From Flavobacteriaceae bacterium (lineage in GTDB: Bacteria; Bacteroidota; Bacteroidia; Flavobacteriales; Flavobacteriaceae), in NCBI GenBank assembly GCA_002723295.1, contig PBNP01000014.1, positions 1-39,127 of the forward strand: 39,127 nucleotides of DNA, in the 5' to 3' direction. Each line of letters starts with the position of its first letter. The first letter of the stretch is position 1. The notes under the pieces are model-generated. The model was not told the DNA's origin. It did no database searches and worked only from the letters and a program-made list of their open reading frames with translations. Of this stretch, positions 27,447 through 36,498 are shown one piece after another. The position numbers were made by a program, and so were the translations under genes.

Positions 27447-28361
27447 TTAGTTGCTTTTATCTTCCTCATTTTTTAAACGATTTAATGTAGCGTTTAATTC
27501 AAAGCCTAACAATAAAACAATTGAGTTTATCCATATATACAACATGAAAATTAAAAGAGCTCCAATAGATCCATATAATTGGTTATATGTTGAAAAATTT
27601 TCAATATAAATTCCAAAAGCCCATGTTGTAAAAATTATCAATAAAGTTGTCATCAAAGCACCTGGGGAAAAGAAACTAGACTTTTTTCCTTCTATAGTTC
27701 CAAAATAGTATAATATTGCAACTGAAATATAGGTTATAACAACATAAAAAAATGATTGTCCTAATCTAATCCAATTAACTGTAGATTGAATTAATTCCTC
27801 TAGATTTTTAAAAATATAAATTTCAAAAAATACGGAAACAATTACAGCTAATAATAGTGTTATTGCTAACATAACTGCTACACAGATTGAATAAAAGTAT
27901 TGTTTTAAGAAGTTTCTCGATAAATCAATATGATAAGACTCTTCAAAACTTGCAAAAATTGCACTAACTCCATTTGCTGTTAAGAAAATTGATAATAAAA
28001 ATACAGAAGAAAGCAAACCTCCCCTTGGCTTATTTTGAATATCTAAAAAAATAGAAGCAAAAAAATTCTGACTGTTTTCAGGGACTAAAATTTCAATGAA
28101 ATTTAATAATATTACTTCCAGGTTTTCTATGGGAATAAAAGGCAAAAGATTTAATATAAAAAGAAGAAAAGGGAAAATAGCCATAAAGAAACTGAATGAT
28201 ATGCTTCCTGCTCTTGCAGATAATGCTCCCTTTACTATACCCAACACATACATTTCAATAAGATTATAAAAAGAAAAACCGCTAAAACCAGGTAATTTAA
28301 TTGAATCAGCTAATTTTATAAGTGATTTTAAAAATGGAGTTGATTTAAATTGATTCTTCAA
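27447..28361 (-). CDS. YihY/BrkB-family inner-membrane protein
   Basis: A 304-residue integral membrane protein with about six hydrophobic segments. Family marks are the Arg-Ala-Gly-Ser-Ile-Ser-Phe-Ser-Phe-Phe-Met-Ala start of the first membrane segment (near residue 50), YGSIGALLIFMLYIWINSIV near the end, and LLLGFELNATLNR. Members have been annotated as virulence factor BrkB or wrongly as RNase BN; the true function is not established. The start appears to be TTG at 28361: the in-frame stop at 28377-28379 leaves no ATG upstream, and the next ATG is codon 37, inside conserved sequence. It precedes priA by 26 nt and is divergent from rdgB. Confidence 0.88.
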   Translation of the reverse strand: MKNQFKSTPFLKSLIKLADSIKLPGFSGFSFYNLIEMYVLGIVKGALSARAGSISFSFFMAIFPFLLFILNLLPFIPIENLEVILLNFIEILVPENSQNFFASIFLDIQNKPRGGLLSSVFLLSIFLTANGVSAIFASFEESYHIDLSRNFLKQYFYSICVAVMLAITLLLAVIVSVFFEIYIFKNLEELIQSTVNWIRLGQSFFYVVITYISVAILYYFGTIEGKKSSFFSPGALMTTLLIIFTTWAFGIYIENFSTYNQLYGSIGALLIFMLYIWINSIVLLLGFELNATLNRLKNEEDKSN

Positions 28362-28463
28362 AACAAAATATTTTTCTTATCAAAGATAATGTGATAATAT
28401 ATAATTTATATATTAATTTACCTTAATCAATATTTATCTAATCAACCTTATCACAATTGTTAA

Positions 28464-29045
28464 ATGAAAATAGTTTTTGCAACTCATAATCAAAATAAAA
28501 TAAAGGAAGTAAAATTATTATTATCTAATAATATAAAAATTTTAAGTTTAAATGATATCAATTGCAATGAATTGATTAATGAAACTGGAAATTCATTAGT
28601 TGAAAATGCATGGATTAAATCCAATTATGTAAAAACTAAATATGGATATGATTGCTTTTCAGATGATACAGGCCTTGAAATAGAATCTCTAGGAGGTGAA
28701 CCTGGTGTTAAATCTGCTCGTTATTCTGGTATTTATTCTACTGATAAAAAAAATATTGATTTAGTTTTAAAATTAATGAAAAATAAAACAAATAGAAATG
28801 CACAATTTAGAACATGTATTGCTTTAATTATTAATGATAATAAAGAATTATTTGAGGGAATAGTTAAAGGAAAAATTATCCATCAGAGAAAAGGAAAAAA
28901 TGGTTTTGGATATGATTCAATTTTTATACCAAATGGCCTTAAAAAAACTTTTGCGGAAATGGATTTGTCTGAAAAAAACAAAATAAGTCATCGAGGAATC
29001 GCATTGAAAAAACTTAGTAATTATTTTCACAATTCTAATTATTAG
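28464..29045 (+). CDS. rdgB: Non-canonical purine NTP pyrophosphatase (RdgB/HAM1)
   Basis: House-cleaning enzyme that hydrolyses ITP, dITP and XTP so that deaminated purines do not enter nucleic acids. The 193-residue protein opens MKIVFATHNQNKIKEVK, the nucleotide-binding motif of the family. The catalytic Asp lies in SDDTGLEIESLGGEPGVKSA, and GFGYDSIFIP and a late KNKISHRG complete the set. Length and order are standard. It is the first plus-strand gene in a block that includes purB; the next gene starts 61 nt downstream. Confidence 0.97.
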   Translation: MKIVFATHNQNKIKEVKLLLSNNIKILSLNDINCNELINETGNSLVENAWIKSNYVKTKYGYDCFSDDTGLEIESLGGEPGVKSARYSGIYSTDKKNIDLVLKLMKNKTNRNAQFRTCIALIINDNKELFEGIVKGKIIHQRKGKNGFGYDSIFIPNGLKKTFAEMDLSEKNKISHRGIALKKLSNYFHNSNY

Positions 29046-29073
29046 TATAAAAAAACAAAAACAGGAATTGGAA

Positions 29074-29107
29074 TTGATTCATTGTTCACTATTTTAGTAT
29101 GAATCAA
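29074..29107. repeat. Inverted repeat (9-bp arms) abutting a start codon
   Basis: TTGATTCAT (29074-29082) and ATGAATCAA (29099-29107) are perfect reverse complements separated by 16 nt. The right arm ends on the A of the start codon of the following gene. It could be an operator or an RNA hairpin over the start, or chance. Confidence 0.4.
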
Positions 29108-29877
29108 TGAGACAAACTTTTTATAATATTTTTTATAGTCTTTGCTGCATTTCATTATTGGCTCAAGAACAGCAAATAGTTTTAGAAGGAATAGTTGAAA
29201 ATGAAATAACTAATCTTCCAATGCAGAGTGTTCATGTAGTTAATTTAACTAAAGTAATTGGGACAATAACTGATTCAAATGGAAAGTTTGAGATTGAAGT
29301 TGCTTTGAATGACACCTTATATTTTTCCTATGTTGGTTATAAACCGTTAAAAATATCTGTTAATAATGATATGATTAAATATGGAAATTCAAAGTTTCAA
29401 CTTACCGAATTAGCTTTTGCTTTAGAGGAAATTATTTTAAGACCATATGAACTTACTGGTTATCTAGAAATTGACATAAAAAATGTACCTATTAATCCAG
29501 CAGGAAGATATAGAATTTCTGGACTTCCAAATTCGGGTTATGAAGCTGGAAATAGAAATCGAAGTGCAATTTCGAAAACAATAGGAGCATTATTTAATCC
29601 CGCTGATTTTTTACATAATTTGTTTGGTAAAAACCCAAAACAATTAAGAAAATTGAAAAAAATGAGGGCAGATAATGAAATAAAAAATTTATTAGCAACA
29701 AAATTTGACCGTGAAGTACTTGTTCAACTTTTAGGAATAGAGAAGTATGACCTTGATGAGATAATGAGAAATTGTAATTATTCGGATACCTTTATTAAAG
29801 AATCTAATGATTTACAAATTCTAGAAGCAATAAGTTCCTGTTATGAAGAATATAAAATAATGCAAAACAGTTTATAA
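29107..29877 (+). CDS. Exported CarboxypepD_reg-like domain protein
   Basis: A 256-residue protein with signal peptide MRQTFYNIFYSLCCISLLAQ. Residues ~24-105 form a carboxypeptidase-regulatory-like beta domain: VLEGIVENEITNLPMQSVHV, GTITDSNGKFEI and YFSYVGYKPLKI, the same fold found at the N-terminus of SusC-like receptors. No barrel follows. Instead there is a helical, basic C-terminal part (FNPADFLHNLFGKNPKQLRK) with no function I recognise. The start ATG overlaps the stop of a three-codon frame, ATG AAT CAA TGA, at 29099-29110. It lies between rdgB and purB on the same strand. Confidence 0.82.
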   Translation: MRQTFYNIFYSLCCISLLAQEQQIVLEGIVENEITNLPMQSVHVVNLTKVIGTITDSNGKFEIEVALNDTLYFSYVGYKPLKISVNNDMIKYGNSKFQLTELAFALEEIILRPYELTGYLEIDIKNVPINPAGRYRISGLPNSGYEAGNRNRSAISKTIGALFNPADFLHNLFGKNPKQLRKLKKMRADNEIKNLLATKFDREVLVQLLGIEKYDLDEIMRNCNYSDTFIKESNDLQILEAISSCYEEYKIMQNSL

Positions 29878-29901
29878 TTTATTTATAAATCAAAAGAAAT
29901 G

Positions 29902-29909
29902 TATCTTTG
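29902..29909 (+). promoter_or_regulatory. Predicted -7 element of purB
   Basis: TATCTTTG followed by CAG is a perfect TAnnTTTG box. It lies 25 nt before the ATG at 29935 and 24 nt after the stop of the preceding gene. It excludes the in-frame ATG at 29899 as the start. Confidence 0.6.
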
Positions 29910-29934
29910 CAGATTAATATTATTGTATAATATT

Positions 29935-31278
29935 ATGTCTCTAACATCTTTAAATGCAATTTCTCCCATTGATGGTCGATACCGATCCAAAATAAAAGAA
30001 CTTTCAAATTATTTTTCAGAGAAAGCATTAATTTATTTCAGAATAAAAGTTGAAATAGAATATTTTATATCACTATGTGAACTACCAATTCCTCAATTAA
30101 AAAATTTCAACCATACTTTATTTAGTAATTTAAGGGAAATTTATACTGATTTTAGTGAAAAAGACTCCATTTTAATTAAGGAAATAGAAAAAACCACTAA
30201 TCATGATGTCAAAGCTGTAGAATATTTTATTAAAAAAAAATTTGAAGCCCTTAATATTAGTGAATACAAAGAATTTATACATTTTGGGTTAACATCTCAG
30301 GATATAAATAATACTGCTATTCCCTTGTCTATTAAAGAATGTATTAAAAATGTCTACTTATTTGAAATAAAGAAATTAATTTCAAAATTATCTTCAATTT
30401 CATCAAAATATAGAGAAATAGTTATTTTAGCAAGAACCCATGGCCAACCAGCATCACCTACTCGTTTGGGTAAAGAATTTGATGTTTTTATAAAAAGACT
30501 AAAAAATCAAATACAAAGTCTAACAAAAATTCCCTATGCTTCAAAATTTGGTGGAGCAACAGGGAATTTTAATGCACATAAAGTAGCATATCCAAAAATT
30601 AATTGGAAAAAATTTGGTAAAGAATTTGTAGAACAAAAACTTGGCCTACATTATTCCTTTCCTACGACACAGATTGACCACTATGATTCTTCAGCAGAAC
30701 TTTTTGATTCGCTAAAAAGAATAAATACTATAATTATTGATTTCAATCAAGATATATGGCTGTACATTTCTATGGATTATTTTAAGCAAAAAATAAATGA
30801 TAAAGAAATTGGCTCATCAGCTATGCCTCATAAAATTAATCCGATAGATTTTGAAAATAGTGAAGGAAATCTTGGTTTAGCTAATGCAATTTATAATTTT
30901 CTTTCTAAAAAACTACCAATTTCTAGACTCCAACGTGATCTTACAGACAGCACATTACTTAGAAATATAGGTGTTTCTTTTGGCCATAGTTTAATTGGTA
31001 TTAAGTCAACAACTTCAGGGCTGTCAAAGCTAGAAATTAATAAGCCAAAAATTGATAACGATCTTGAGAATAATTGGGTTGTTATCTCGGAAGGAATTCA
31101 AACAATATTAAGAAGAGAGGGGTATTCAAAACCATACGAAACTCTTAAAGAATTAACTAGAACTAACAAAAAAATTAATAAGGAAAATATTTTTAAATTT
31201 ATTGACAATTTAAAGATTAGTGATTCAATAAAAAAAGAGTTAAAAAGTATAACTCCATTTAATTATACAGGTATTTAA
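29935..31278 (+). CDS. purB: Adenylosuccinate lyase
   Basis: Catalyses two steps of purine synthesis: fumarate release from SAICAR and from adenylosuccinate. I start it at the ATG at 29935, giving 447 residues beginning MSLTSLNAISPIDGRYRSK, the usual N-terminus. Twelve further codons back to an ATG at 29899 would span the predicted promoter box. The fumarase/aspartase signature GSSAMPHKINPIDFENSEGN holds the catalytic Ser and Lys; the catalytic His region ARTHGQPASPTRLGKEF and HFGLTSQDINNTA are intact. The length and text match the E. coli-type PurB (456). An S41 peptidase gene follows after 4 nt. Confidence 0.97.
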   Translation: MSLTSLNAISPIDGRYRSKIKELSNYFSEKALIYFRIKVEIEYFISLCELPIPQLKNFNHTLFSNLREIYTDFSEKDSILIKEIEKTTNHDVKAVEYFIKKKFEALNISEYKEFIHFGLTSQDINNTAIPLSIKECIKNVYLFEIKKLISKLSSISSKYREIVILARTHGQPASPTRLGKEFDVFIKRLKNQIQSLTKIPYASKFGGATGNFNAHKVAYPKINWKKFGKEFVEQKLGLHYSFPTTQIDHYDSSAELFDSLKRINTIIIDFNQDIWLYISMDYFKQKINDKEIGSSAMPHKINPIDFENSEGNLGLANAIYNFLSKKLPISRLQRDLTDSTLLRNIGVSFGHSLIGIKSTTSGLSKLEINKPKIDNDLENNWVVISEGIQTILRREGYSKPYETLKELTRTNKKINKENIFKFIDNLKISDSIKKELKSITPFNYTGI

Positions 31279-31282
31279 AAAT

Positions 31283-32719
31283 ATGAAAAACTTTAAATTC
31301 TTATCACTTTTTTTAATGTTATTTTTTTTAAACTGTTCTAAGGATAAAGATGATAATTTAATTAACCTAGAAGGAGAACTAGAAATTAGTGATTTTGTAT
31401 GGAAAGGTTTAAATTATTATTATTATTGGCAAAAAAATGTTCCTAATCTTTCTGATACTATGGATGATGATGCTAACTCTTATACTACATTTATTTCTCA
31501 AAATTCTGATCCAGAAATTTTTTTTGATGAATTGTTGTTCTCAGAAGATAGATTTAGTTGGATAGTTGATGACTATATTGAACATGCAAATTCATTATCT
31601 GGAATAGTTGCTCACAATGGGATGGAATTTGGTCTAACTTATCAATGTTCAGGCTGTACAGATTTGGTTGGATATGTTAGATATATACAACCCAATTCAA
31701 ACGCTTCAACCAAAGAAATTTATAGAGGAAACTTTTTTATTACAGTTAATGGTTTTAGTCTTAATATTGATAATTATAGAGAATTGCTTTATAGTGATGA
31801 TTTAACTTATACATTAGGTCTAGCAAATTATGATCAAGAGAATGGGATTTTTGATTTAAATGGACAAAACATAACACTTACAAAGCAAGAAAATTTTCAA
31901 ATAAATCCAATTCATAAAACGAATATATATAGCTTAGGAGAAAATAATATTGGATATTTACATTATAGCAAATTTCTTGCTGATTACACTGATGAGTTAA
32001 ACGATGTTTTTGCTAATTTTAAATCAAGTAATATAACAGATTTAGTCCTTGACTTAAGATATAACAGTGGAGGCTCAATCTATGCTTCGAGAGTTCTTTG
32101 TAGTTTAATTACTGGTCAATTTAGTAATCAAGTACTTATAAGTTATCAATGGAATGATAAACTAATGGATTATTGGAATGAAAATAACCCCGAATCATTA
32201 ACCAAACCTTTTGTAAATAAATTGGATGATAACTCTAGTCTTAATAGTTTAAATCTAGAAAGAATATATGTGCTAACTAGTAGTCGCACCGCATCAGCAA
32301 GTGAAATGCTAATTAATGGATTATCTCCATATATAGATGTTATTCAAATTGGAGATTATACTGTCGGAAAAAATGTTGGATCAATTACAGTTCACGATTA
32401 TATAGATAATGATGGAACAAAAAACCCCAATCATAAATATGCAATGCAACCAATTGTAATAAAAGTTGCAAATAAAGATGGTTATGCTGATTTTGACAAT
32501 GGTTTGCCTCCTGATATTAATCAAAAGGAAAGCTTATCAAATCTTGGTATTTTATCTAGCCCAAGTGAACCCTTGTTTTTAACCGCAATTAATCTGATTA
32601 CAGGAAATGCGCGAAATATTGAAAATGTCAAAAATCCAATTGAGTATACAATTGAAAATCCTAAAATTAATTTGGAGCAAATTGCAACACTAGAAGGAGA
32701 GTATAAAATTTTAAAGTAA
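31283..32719 (+). CDS. S41-family (C-terminal processing) serine peptidase, lipoprotein
   Basis: Exported peptidase related to CtpA/tricorn-type proteases. The start MKNFKFLSLFLMLFFLNCSK is a lipoprotein signal with Cys18. Residues ~35-100 are a flavobacterial N-terminal helical part, ~105-205 a PDZ-like domain with VNG at 155-157, and ~215-420 the catalytic domain. Catalytic residues fit: nucleophile Ser338 in TASASE (336-341) and Lys363 in VGK, 25 residues on, as in known S41 enzymes; RYNSGG (259-264) supplies the oxyanion region. It follows purB after 4 nt, although the two have no evident functional link. The stop is 42 nt from the convergent carB. Confidence 0.93.
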   Translation: MKNFKFLSLFLMLFFLNCSKDKDDNLINLEGELEISDFVWKGLNYYYYWQKNVPNLSDTMDDDANSYTTFISQNSDPEIFFDELLFSEDRFSWIVDDYIEHANSLSGIVAHNGMEFGLTYQCSGCTDLVGYVRYIQPNSNASTKEIYRGNFFITVNGFSLNIDNYRELLYSDDLTYTLGLANYDQENGIFDLNGQNITLTKQENFQINPIHKTNIYSLGENNIGYLHYSKFLADYTDELNDVFANFKSSNITDLVLDLRYNSGGSIYASRVLCSLITGQFSNQVLISYQWNDKLMDYWNENNPESLTKPFVNKLDDNSSLNSLNLERIYVLTSSRTASASEMLINGLSPYIDVIQIGDYTVGKNVGSITVHDYIDNDGTKNPNHKYAMQPIVIKVANKDGYADFDNGLPPDINQKESLSNLGILSSPSEPLFLTAINLITGNARNIENVKNPIEYTIENPKINLEQIATLEGEYKILK

Positions 32720-32761
32720 ATTTTGTGATACTACTGTTTATTTTTGATTTTATTGAAAAGT

Positions 32762-35611
32762 TTACTTTGTTAGGTACATTTTTCTTCTAGAATAAAGATC
32801 ATAAAATTCATCTGATTTCAAGGAATCTATAAACAAAATACTTTCACCTGTGCTTTTCATTTCAGGACCCAACTGTTTATTAACATTAGGAAACTTGTTA
32901 AATGAAAAAACTGGTTGTTTTATTGCATATCCTTTTAATTGAGGATTAAAATTAAAATCTTTCAATTTCTTATCTCCTAGCATAATCTTAGTTGCATAAT
33001 TGACATAAGGTTCATTATATGCTTTAGAAATAAAGGGCACAGTTCTAGAAGCTCTTGGATTTGCTTCAATTATAAAAACTTTATCATCTACAATAGCAAA
33101 TTGAATATTAATTAATCCCTTAGTTTTAAGTGCAAGGGCAATCTTTTTAGTGTGGTCTATAATTTGTTGAAGCACATATTCACCAATATTAAAAGGAGGA
33201 AGTGTAGCATTAGAATCACCAGAATGAATCCCACAAGGCTCAATATGTTCCATAATACCAATTATATATACATTTTCACCATCAGAAATAGCATCAGCTT
33301 CAGCTTCTATAGCACCATCAAGATAATGATCAAGTAAAAGTTTATTATTTGGAATTTTACGTAATAAGTCTACAACATGAGCTTCTAAATCTTCTTTATT
33401 TATTACAATTTTCATTCCTTGCCCACCCAATACATAAGAAGGTCTAACAAGAATAGGAAAATCTAATTTATCAGCTAGATTTAATGCTTCCTCAGCTGTT
33501 TGAGCAACTCCAAAATTAGGATACGGGATTTCATTACTTTTTAATAAAGAAGAAAAACTCCCTCTATCTTCAGCTAAATCAAGTGACTTAAATGAAGTTC
33601 CAATTATTTTTATTCCATAACGATCAAGTTTTTCTGCTAATTTAAGTGCTGTTTGACCACCTAACTGAACAATTACTCCATCCGGCTTCTCATGTCTAAT
33701 AATATCATAAATATGCTCCCAAAAAACAGGTTCAAAATATAATTTATCAGCTACATCAAAATCAGTTGAGACAGTTTCAGGATTACAATTAATCATAATA
33801 GTCTCATAACCAGCCTCTGATGCCGCTAATACACCATGGACACAACAATAATCAAATTCTATACCTTGGCCAATTCGATTAGGGCCTGATCCTAAAACAA
33901 CAATTTTTTGACGATCTGTAACTATACTTTCATTAACACTAAATGCTTTATTAGAACCCTTTTGTATTTTTTCCTCAAATGTTGAATAATAATATGGTGT
34001 TTTTGCAGAGAATTCTGCAGCACAGGTATCTACTAATTTATATACTCGTTGTATCCCTAATTCTTCACGCTTATTATAAACTTGACTCTCTAAACAATCT
34101 AGCATATGAGCAATCTGACGGTCTGCAAAACCTTTTTGCTTAGCTTCTAACATCAATGGTGAAGTGATAGTTTCAATTGTATAATTTGAAATTTCACATT
34201 CTAAATTATATAATTGCTCATATTGTTTTAAAAACCAAATATCGATTTTTGTAATCTCATTAATTCTAGTCAAAGGAATTCCAATTTGAATTGCATCATA
34301 AATAACAAAAACGCGATCCCAACTTGCATATTTTAATTTGTGAATTACTTGATCATAATCTGTATATCCTTTTCCGTCAGCACCCAATCCATTTCTTTTA
34401 ATTTCCAGGGATTGAGTAGCTTTATGTAAAGCTTCTTGAAAAGATCTACCAATACCCATAACCTCTCCCACAGATTTCATTTGCATACCAAGAACTCTAT
34501 CTGATCCTTCAAACTTATCGAAATTCCAACGAGGAATTTTGACTATTACATAATCTAATGTTGGTTCAAATAGAGCTGATGTAGATTTAGTAATTTGGTT
34601 GTCCAATTCATCAAGTGAGTATCCAATTGCAAGTTTAGAAGCAATCTTTGCAATAGGATAACCCGAAGCCTTTGAAGCAAGAGCTGAAGATCTAGAAACT
34701 CTAGGGTTTATTTCAATTGCAATTATTTCTTCTTTCTCGTCTGGGCTTAAGGCAAATTGAACATTACAACCACCTGCAAAATCTCCAATACTTCTCATCA
34801 TCTTTATAGCCATATCCCTCATTCTTTGATAAGTATGATCAGAAAGCGTCATGGCAGGAGCAACTGTTATTGAATCACCAGTATGAATTCCCATTGGATC
34901 CATATTTTCTATTGTACAAATAATAACAACATTATCATTTTTATCTCTTAATAATTCTAACTCATATTCTTTCCAGCCAAGTAGAGCTTTATCAATCAAT
35001 ACTTCATGAATTGGTGATGCTTCTAGACCTCTAGTTAGCATCTGATTAAAATCTTCTGACTTATGGACAAAAGAAGCTCCGGTTCCTCCTAAAGTAAATG
35101 ATGGTCTTATAACAATTGGAAATCCAAATTTTTGAGCAATTTCTTGTCCCTTAAGAAAAGAATTAGCAGTTTCTGCTGGAGCAACAGGTATTTTAATCCT
35201 TTTTAATAGTTGTTTGAATTTTTCTCTATCTTCAGTTATTTTAATTGCATCTATGTCAACACCTATAATTTTAACCTTAAACTCTTTCCATATTCCTTTA
35301 TCATCAGCTTCTATACAAAGATTTAGTGCAGTCTGACCTCCCATAGTAGGTAATACAGCATCTACTTTATGAATTTTTAAAATTTCAATAATTGATTTTG
35401 TTGTTAGAGGCTTAAGATACACATGATCAGCTATTAATGGGTCAGTCATTATAGTTGCAGGATTTGAGTTAATCAAAATTGTCTCTATACCATCTTCTTT
35501 AAGTGATCTAACTGCCTGAGATCCAGAATAATCAAACTCACATGCCTGACCAATTATTATAGGTCCTGATCCAATTATTAAAATACTTTTTAGCTTATTA
35601 TCTTTAGGCAT
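32762..35611 (-). CDS. carB: Carbamoyl-phosphate synthase large subunit, lacking the C-terminal regulatory domain
   Basis: Makes carbamoyl phosphate from bicarbonate, ammonia and two ATP for pyrimidine and arginine synthesis. The two ATP-grasp halves are both present. The first starts LKSILIIGSGPIIIGQACEF and the second KIVVLGSGPNRIGQGIEFDY. Each half has an intact metal site, IAIEINPRVSRSSALASKAS and FIIEANPRASRTVPF. The protein ends 949 residues in, soon after GPEMKSTGESILFI. E. coli CarB (1073) continues here with a ~130-residue MGS-like domain that binds UMP, IMP and ornithine. The stop is clean, with no frameshifted remainder in the 42-nt spacer, so the short form is genuine. From memory, other flavobacterial CarB proteins are also near 950 residues. 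It follows rpmH, with a terminator between. Confidence 0.96.
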   Translation of the reverse strand: MPKDNKLKSILIIGSGPIIIGQACEFDYSGSQAVRSLKEDGIETILINSNPATIMTDPLIADHVYLKPLTTKSIIEILKIHKVDAVLPTMGGQTALNLCIEADDKGIWKEFKVKIIGVDIDAIKITEDREKFKQLLKRIKIPVAPAETANSFLKGQEIAQKFGFPIVIRPSFTLGGTGASFVHKSEDFNQMLTRGLEASPIHEVLIDKALLGWKEYELELLRDKNDNVVIICTIENMDPMGIHTGDSITVAPAMTLSDHTYQRMRDMAIKMMRSIGDFAGGCNVQFALSPDEKEEIIAIEINPRVSRSSALASKASGYPIAKIASKLAIGYSLDELDNQITKSTSALFEPTLDYVIVKIPRWNFDKFEGSDRVLGMQMKSVGEVMGIGRSFQEALHKATQSLEIKRNGLGADGKGYTDYDQVIHKLKYASWDRVFVIYDAIQIGIPLTRINEITKIDIWFLKQYEQLYNLECEISNYTIETITSPLMLEAKQKGFADRQIAHMLDCLESQVYNKREELGIQRVYKLVDTCAAEFSAKTPYYYSTFEEKIQKGSNKAFSVNESIVTDRQKIVVLGSGPNRIGQGIEFDYCCVHGVLAASEAGYETIMINCNPETVSTDFDVADKLYFEPVFWEHIYDIIRHEKPDGVIVQLGGQTALKLAEKLDRYGIKIIGTSFKSLDLAEDRGSFSSLLKSNEIPYPNFGVAQTAEEALNLADKLDFPILVRPSYVLGGQGMKIVINKEDLEAHVVDLLRKIPNNKLLLDHYLDGAIEAEADAISDGENVYIIGIMEHIEPCGIHSGDSNATLPPFNIGEYVLQQIIDHTKKIALALKTKGLINIQFAIVDDKVFIIEANPRASRTVPFISKAYNEPYVNYATKIMLGDKKLKDFNFNPQLKGYAIKQPVFSFNKFPNVNKQLGPEMKSTGESILFIDSLKSDEFYDLYSRRKMYLTK

Positions 35612-35641
35612 TAAATTATAATTTCTTTATCATATCAATAT

Positions 35642-35674
35642 AAAAAAAAAGGTATTACATTATAAGTAACACCT
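35642..35674 (-). terminator. Intrinsic terminator after rpmH
   Basis: On the minus strand AGGTGTTAC and GTAATACCT pair over a 7-nt loop with one G-U, followed by nine T. It lies 27 nt beyond the bL34 stop and before the carB ATG at 35611, so carB either relies on partial read-through or has its own promoter in the ~30 nt left. Confidence 0.75.
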
Positions 35675-35700
35675 CAAATAAATACATAAATTATTTTCCA

Positions 35701-35859
35701 TTAGTTTTTATGTCTTGGTTCAGAAGAAACAGAAATTTTCCTTCTTCCTTTGGCACGTCTGTTGGAAAGAATTTTTCTACCATTAGCTGATGCCATTCTG
35801 TCTCTAAAACCATGTTTATTTCGTCTTTTTCTTTTGGATGGTTGAAATGTTCTTTTCAT
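35701..35859 (-). CDS. rpmH: Large-subunit ribosomal protein bL34
   Basis: A 52-residue, very basic ribosomal protein. It reads [20 protein letters not shown] and continues [20 protein letters not shown], then [12 protein letters not shown]. The family signature is complete. The tail is a few residues longer than in E. coli (46). The usual neighbour rnpA is not present. A promoter box lies 42 nt upstream and a terminator 27 nt downstream, so it can form a monocistronic unit. Confidence 0.98.
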   Translation of the reverse strand: MKRTFQPSKRKRRNKHGFRDRMASANGRKILSNRRAKGRRKISVSSEPRHKN

Positions 35860-35900
35860 AGATTAGTATTTATTGTATAAATATTAATATTGAAATCGTG

Positions 35901-35908
35901 CAAATATA
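35901..35908 (-). promoter_or_regulatory. Predicted -7 element of rpmH
   Basis: The minus strand reads TATATTTGC, a perfect TAnnTTTG box 41 nt before the bL34 ATG. No -33 box is clear. Confidence 0.55.
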
Positions 35909-35982
35909 TAACAACTTTTTATTTAATAAAATCATTACTAAACTAATCAAATCATTTTTTAACTTTGAGTATAAAAAAAAAC

Positions 35983-36498
35983 ATGTTTCCAAAATTTATT
36001 AAAATAATAATTTCTTTATGCCTATTTATATATAGTTTATATCAATTTAGAGAAAATTATATTGGAAATGGTATTTTTTATTTTTTACTAAGTTTGTTTT
36101 GTGTTCTTTTATATTATAAAAATGAGATAATTTTTCTTGCATTCTTAAGGTTACGCAAACAAGATTTTTTAGGGACACATAAATGGCTTAGTAAAATCAA
36201 ATCACCTGAAAAGAATCTTGTTAAAAAACAACAAGGATATTATTACTATTTATATGGGATAATTAATTCTCAAACTAATTTAACAATAGCTGAAAAAAAT
36301 TTTAAAAAAGCAATTAAACTTGGATTATCATTTAATCATGATTTAGCTATGGCTAAAATGAGTTTAGCTGGAATTTTAATGCAAAAAAGAAGAAGACGGG
36401 AGGCAACTATTTTATTAGCAGAAGCAAAAAAATTAGACAAACAAGGTATTTTATCCTCTCAAATGAAATTGATGCAACAACAACTAAAAAAAATTTAA
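35983..36498 (+). CDS. Small membrane protein with TPR-like C-terminal domain
   Basis: I place the start at the ATG at 35983 (MFPKFIKIIISLCLFIYS, 171 residues). The frame also opens with TTG at 35965, but that codon sits inside a TAACTTTG promoter-like box, so either is possible. Two hydrophobic segments (about residues 5-20 and 28-52) are separated by a short loop around ENYIGNGIF and would anchor it in the inner membrane. The remainder is helical with TPR character: YYYYLYGIINSQTNLTIAEK and MAKMSLAGILMQKRRRREAT. Similar two-segment TPR proteins occur in flavobacteria, but I know no function. Its stop overlaps that of the convergent hydrolase in the tetramer TTAA. Confidence 0.75.
   Translation: MFPKFIKIIISLCLFIYSLYQFRENYIGNGIFYFLLSLFCVLLYYKNEIIFLAFLRLRKQDFLGTHKWLSKIKSPEKNLVKKQQGYYYYLYGIINSQTNLTIAEKNFKKAIKLGLSFNHDLAMAKMSLAGILMQKRRRREATILLAEAKKLDKQGILSSQMKLMQQQLKKI

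Noticed and set aside
35960-35967. TAACTTTG promoter-like box before the small TPR membrane protein
   Set aside because: It overlaps an alternative TTG start and lacks an upstream box, so I could not decide whether it is a promoter or coding sequence, and did not list it as a feature.
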